Assembly (NCBI GenBank): GCA_046048295.1
Contig: JBJOGJ010000200.1
Location: 1 to 7,232, forward strand
Length of the DNA: 7,232 bases
From: CBDCWA01 sp046048295
GTDB taxonomy: Bacteria > Pseudomonadota > Alphaproteobacteria > Rhizobiales > Hyphomicrobiaceae
Direction of reading: 5' to 3'
In this document: piece by piece, positions 6,243 through 7,232 of the stretch
Layout of the letters: every line of letters begins with the position of its first letter
Position numbering within the stretch: the first letter of the stretch is position 1
Translations under genes and position numbers: made by a program
The notes under the pieces: generated by a model
Databases searched by the model: none
Seen by the model: the letters and a program-made list of their open reading frames with translations, nothing else
Told to the model about the DNA's origin: nothing

Positions 6243-7232
6243 GTGGCATTCCGGAACACGATCGGCTGGTTCCTGGCTGGATTTGCTGCAGCGACCCTGG
6301 CGGTAGCGGCCGGCGGGGCTGGGCGGGCCCATGCGCAGTCGAGCTTCGAGCCGATAACGCAACGCGCGGACGGCCTGCTGACGCGGCCGAGGGTGCAGAC
6401 TGAGGCGAGCAGGGAAGAGCTGCGCTCGACGTTGATGCCGGAGCGGGTATTTGACGTACCGGATGGCAGCAATGCGGATGGAGGCACGGGAACGCCGCTC
6501 GGCGGTTCGCGGCCGCCGGTGCGCAGGGCAGGCGACGGGCGCGAGGCACCGATACAGCAAAGGGAGGCAAGGCCGGTCCGCGAGGATGGGTCGTTCCAGC
6601 CTGAGCCGGTGGCGCGAAACGGCGATGGCGTGTTCTCCGAGCCGGAGCCAGCCGCGCCGAAGGACGGCGAGGACCCGACCCGGCAGGATACCCGCAGCCC
6701 GAGGGACGCGGATGCGTTCGCCACGCCGCAGGCGCTCACGGACAGGACGCTTGCGAGTCTCGCCGTGGAGCCGCTCTACGACAGGCTGACCGACCGGCTG
6801 TTCCGTTTCGAGCCCTATGAAAGGGTCGGCTACTCGTTCGGGAGTTTCGTGCTGTTTCCGGAGGTCGAGCTCGGTGCACTCTGGCGTTCCAACGTGCTGC
6901 GCGCGCCGGATGCAAGGCAGGATGCGGCGCTGACGGCGGTGCCTGCCATCGAGGCGATCTCCAACTGGAACCGGCACGCCATGGCGTTGAGGGCGGCGGG
7001 AAATTTCAGTGCGTATAGAGATTTCGAGAGCGAGAACGACCGGTCCCAGCAACTCGAGGCGCGGGGAAGGATCGACGTCACGCGCCGCACCAACATCGAG
7101 GCGCTGGCCAGCAGATCGGTGGCGCAGGAGCTGCGGTCCAGCATAGATGCAGCGCAAGGTGGAACACGGAGCGATATCACAACGGATCGGCTCATCGGAG
7201 CCTACAATACACGCTTCAACCGGCTTTCGTTG
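6243..7232 (+). CDS. Outer-membrane beta-barrel protein, BBP2-like, partial (3' end outside window)
   Basis: The reading frame is open from GTG 6243 to the window edge (330 codons, no stop), so the C-terminal part is missing. A clear signal peptide is visible: AFRN followed by a hydrophobic stretch to about residue 27, with cleavage after AHA (29-31). Residues about 32-170 form a low-complexity linker rich in Pro, Arg, Glu, Asp and Gly, probably disordered. From about 199 the protein becomes barrel-like: alternating polar/hydrophobic strands, SNWNRHAMAL (240-249), RIDVTRRTN (276-284) and the final YNTRFNRLSL. These resemble the putative beta-barrel porin 2 family, whose members often accompany exopolysaccharide or envelope functions. 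The start must be a GTG, because TAG at 6222 precedes it in frame. It is divergent from kdsD, so both neighbours relate to the outer envelope. A specific role cannot be assigned. Long open frames on the opposite strand here lack any recognisable domain. Confidence 0.82.
   Translation, partial: MAFRNTIGWFLAGFAAATLAVAAGGAGRAHAQSSFEPITQRADGLLTRPRVQTEASREELRSTLMPERVFDVPDGSNADGGTGTPLGGSRPPVRRAGDGREAPIQQREARPVREDGSFQPEPVARNGDGVFSEPEPAAPKDGEDPTRQDTRSPRDADAFATPQALTDRTLASLAVEPLYDRLTDRLFRFEPYERVGYSFGSFVLFPEVELGALWRSNVLRAPDARQDAALTAVPAIEAISNWNRHAMALRAAGNFSAYRDFESENDRSQQLEARGRIDVTRRTNIEALASRSVAQELRSSIDAAQGGTRSDITTDRLIGAYNTRFNRLSL

Noticed and set aside
6168..7157. Long - strand open frames (329, 294 and 242 codons) opposite the barrel gene and kdsD upstream region
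   Set aside because: They are arginine-rich or Ser/Pro-rich with no motif, whereas the + strand has a signal peptide and barrel pattern in one uninterrupted frame.
1..7232. tRNA, rRNA, CRISPR, insertion sequence, toxin-antitoxin or phage-defence content
   Set aside because: No cloverleaf, regular repeat-spacer pattern, transposase or terminal repeats, and no pair of small overlapping genes was seen on either strand.

Overview
The window is GC-rich, densely coding DNA with features of an alphaproteobacterium, most likely a Hyphomicrobiales (Rhizobiales) member. This is an inference from protein character: a TctC/Bug-type binding protein, a KdsD-type isomerase and a BBP2-like outer-membrane barrel, all in high-GC codon usage. 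The Gram-negative assignment is firm, because KdsD supplies the Kdo pathway of lipopolysaccharide and the last gene has an exported beta-barrel. The genus is not determinable here. There are seven protein genes and no recognisable RNA genes, insertion sequences, CRISPR arrays or phage genes. No gene-free stretch exceeds 300 bases.

Left part (70-3229, + strand): a three-gene co-directional catabolic cassette. It encodes a metal-dependent amidohydrolase of the ACMSD-like amidohydrolase-2 family, a fumarylacetoacetate hydrolase (FAH)-family enzyme that starts 17 nt later, and a periplasmic solute receptor of the tripartite tricarboxylate transporter type. Together they look like capture plus cytoplasmic breakdown of an organic acid, possibly a ring-derived carboxylate. 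The substrate cannot be named, and no membrane transporter subunits lie in the window.

Middle part (3281-4957): a DegP/HtrA-like serine protease with one PDZ domain and no signal peptide (- strand), divergent from a short NfeD-type membrane protein (+ strand). The 207 nt between them hold a consensus TATAAT box, a 23-nt dyad directly upstream of it, and a second small inverted repeat. The protease converges with the catabolic cassette over a short region that can fold into stem-loops.

Right part (5001-7232): arabinose-5-phosphate isomerase (KdsD, SIS plus two CBS domains, - strand), divergent from an outer-membrane beta-barrel protein that begins with a signal peptide and a long charged, proline-rich linker and runs off the right edge. 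The 231-nt intergenic region holds a candidate extended -10 for kdsD and a perfect 7-bp stem-loop.

Most of this is ordinary chromosomal content. I did not find convincing evidence for an undescribed multi-gene system. The points most worth a second look are the altered active-site loops of the FAH-family protein, the signal-less HtrA paired with an NfeD protein that lacks a stomatin partner, and the intergenic dyads.
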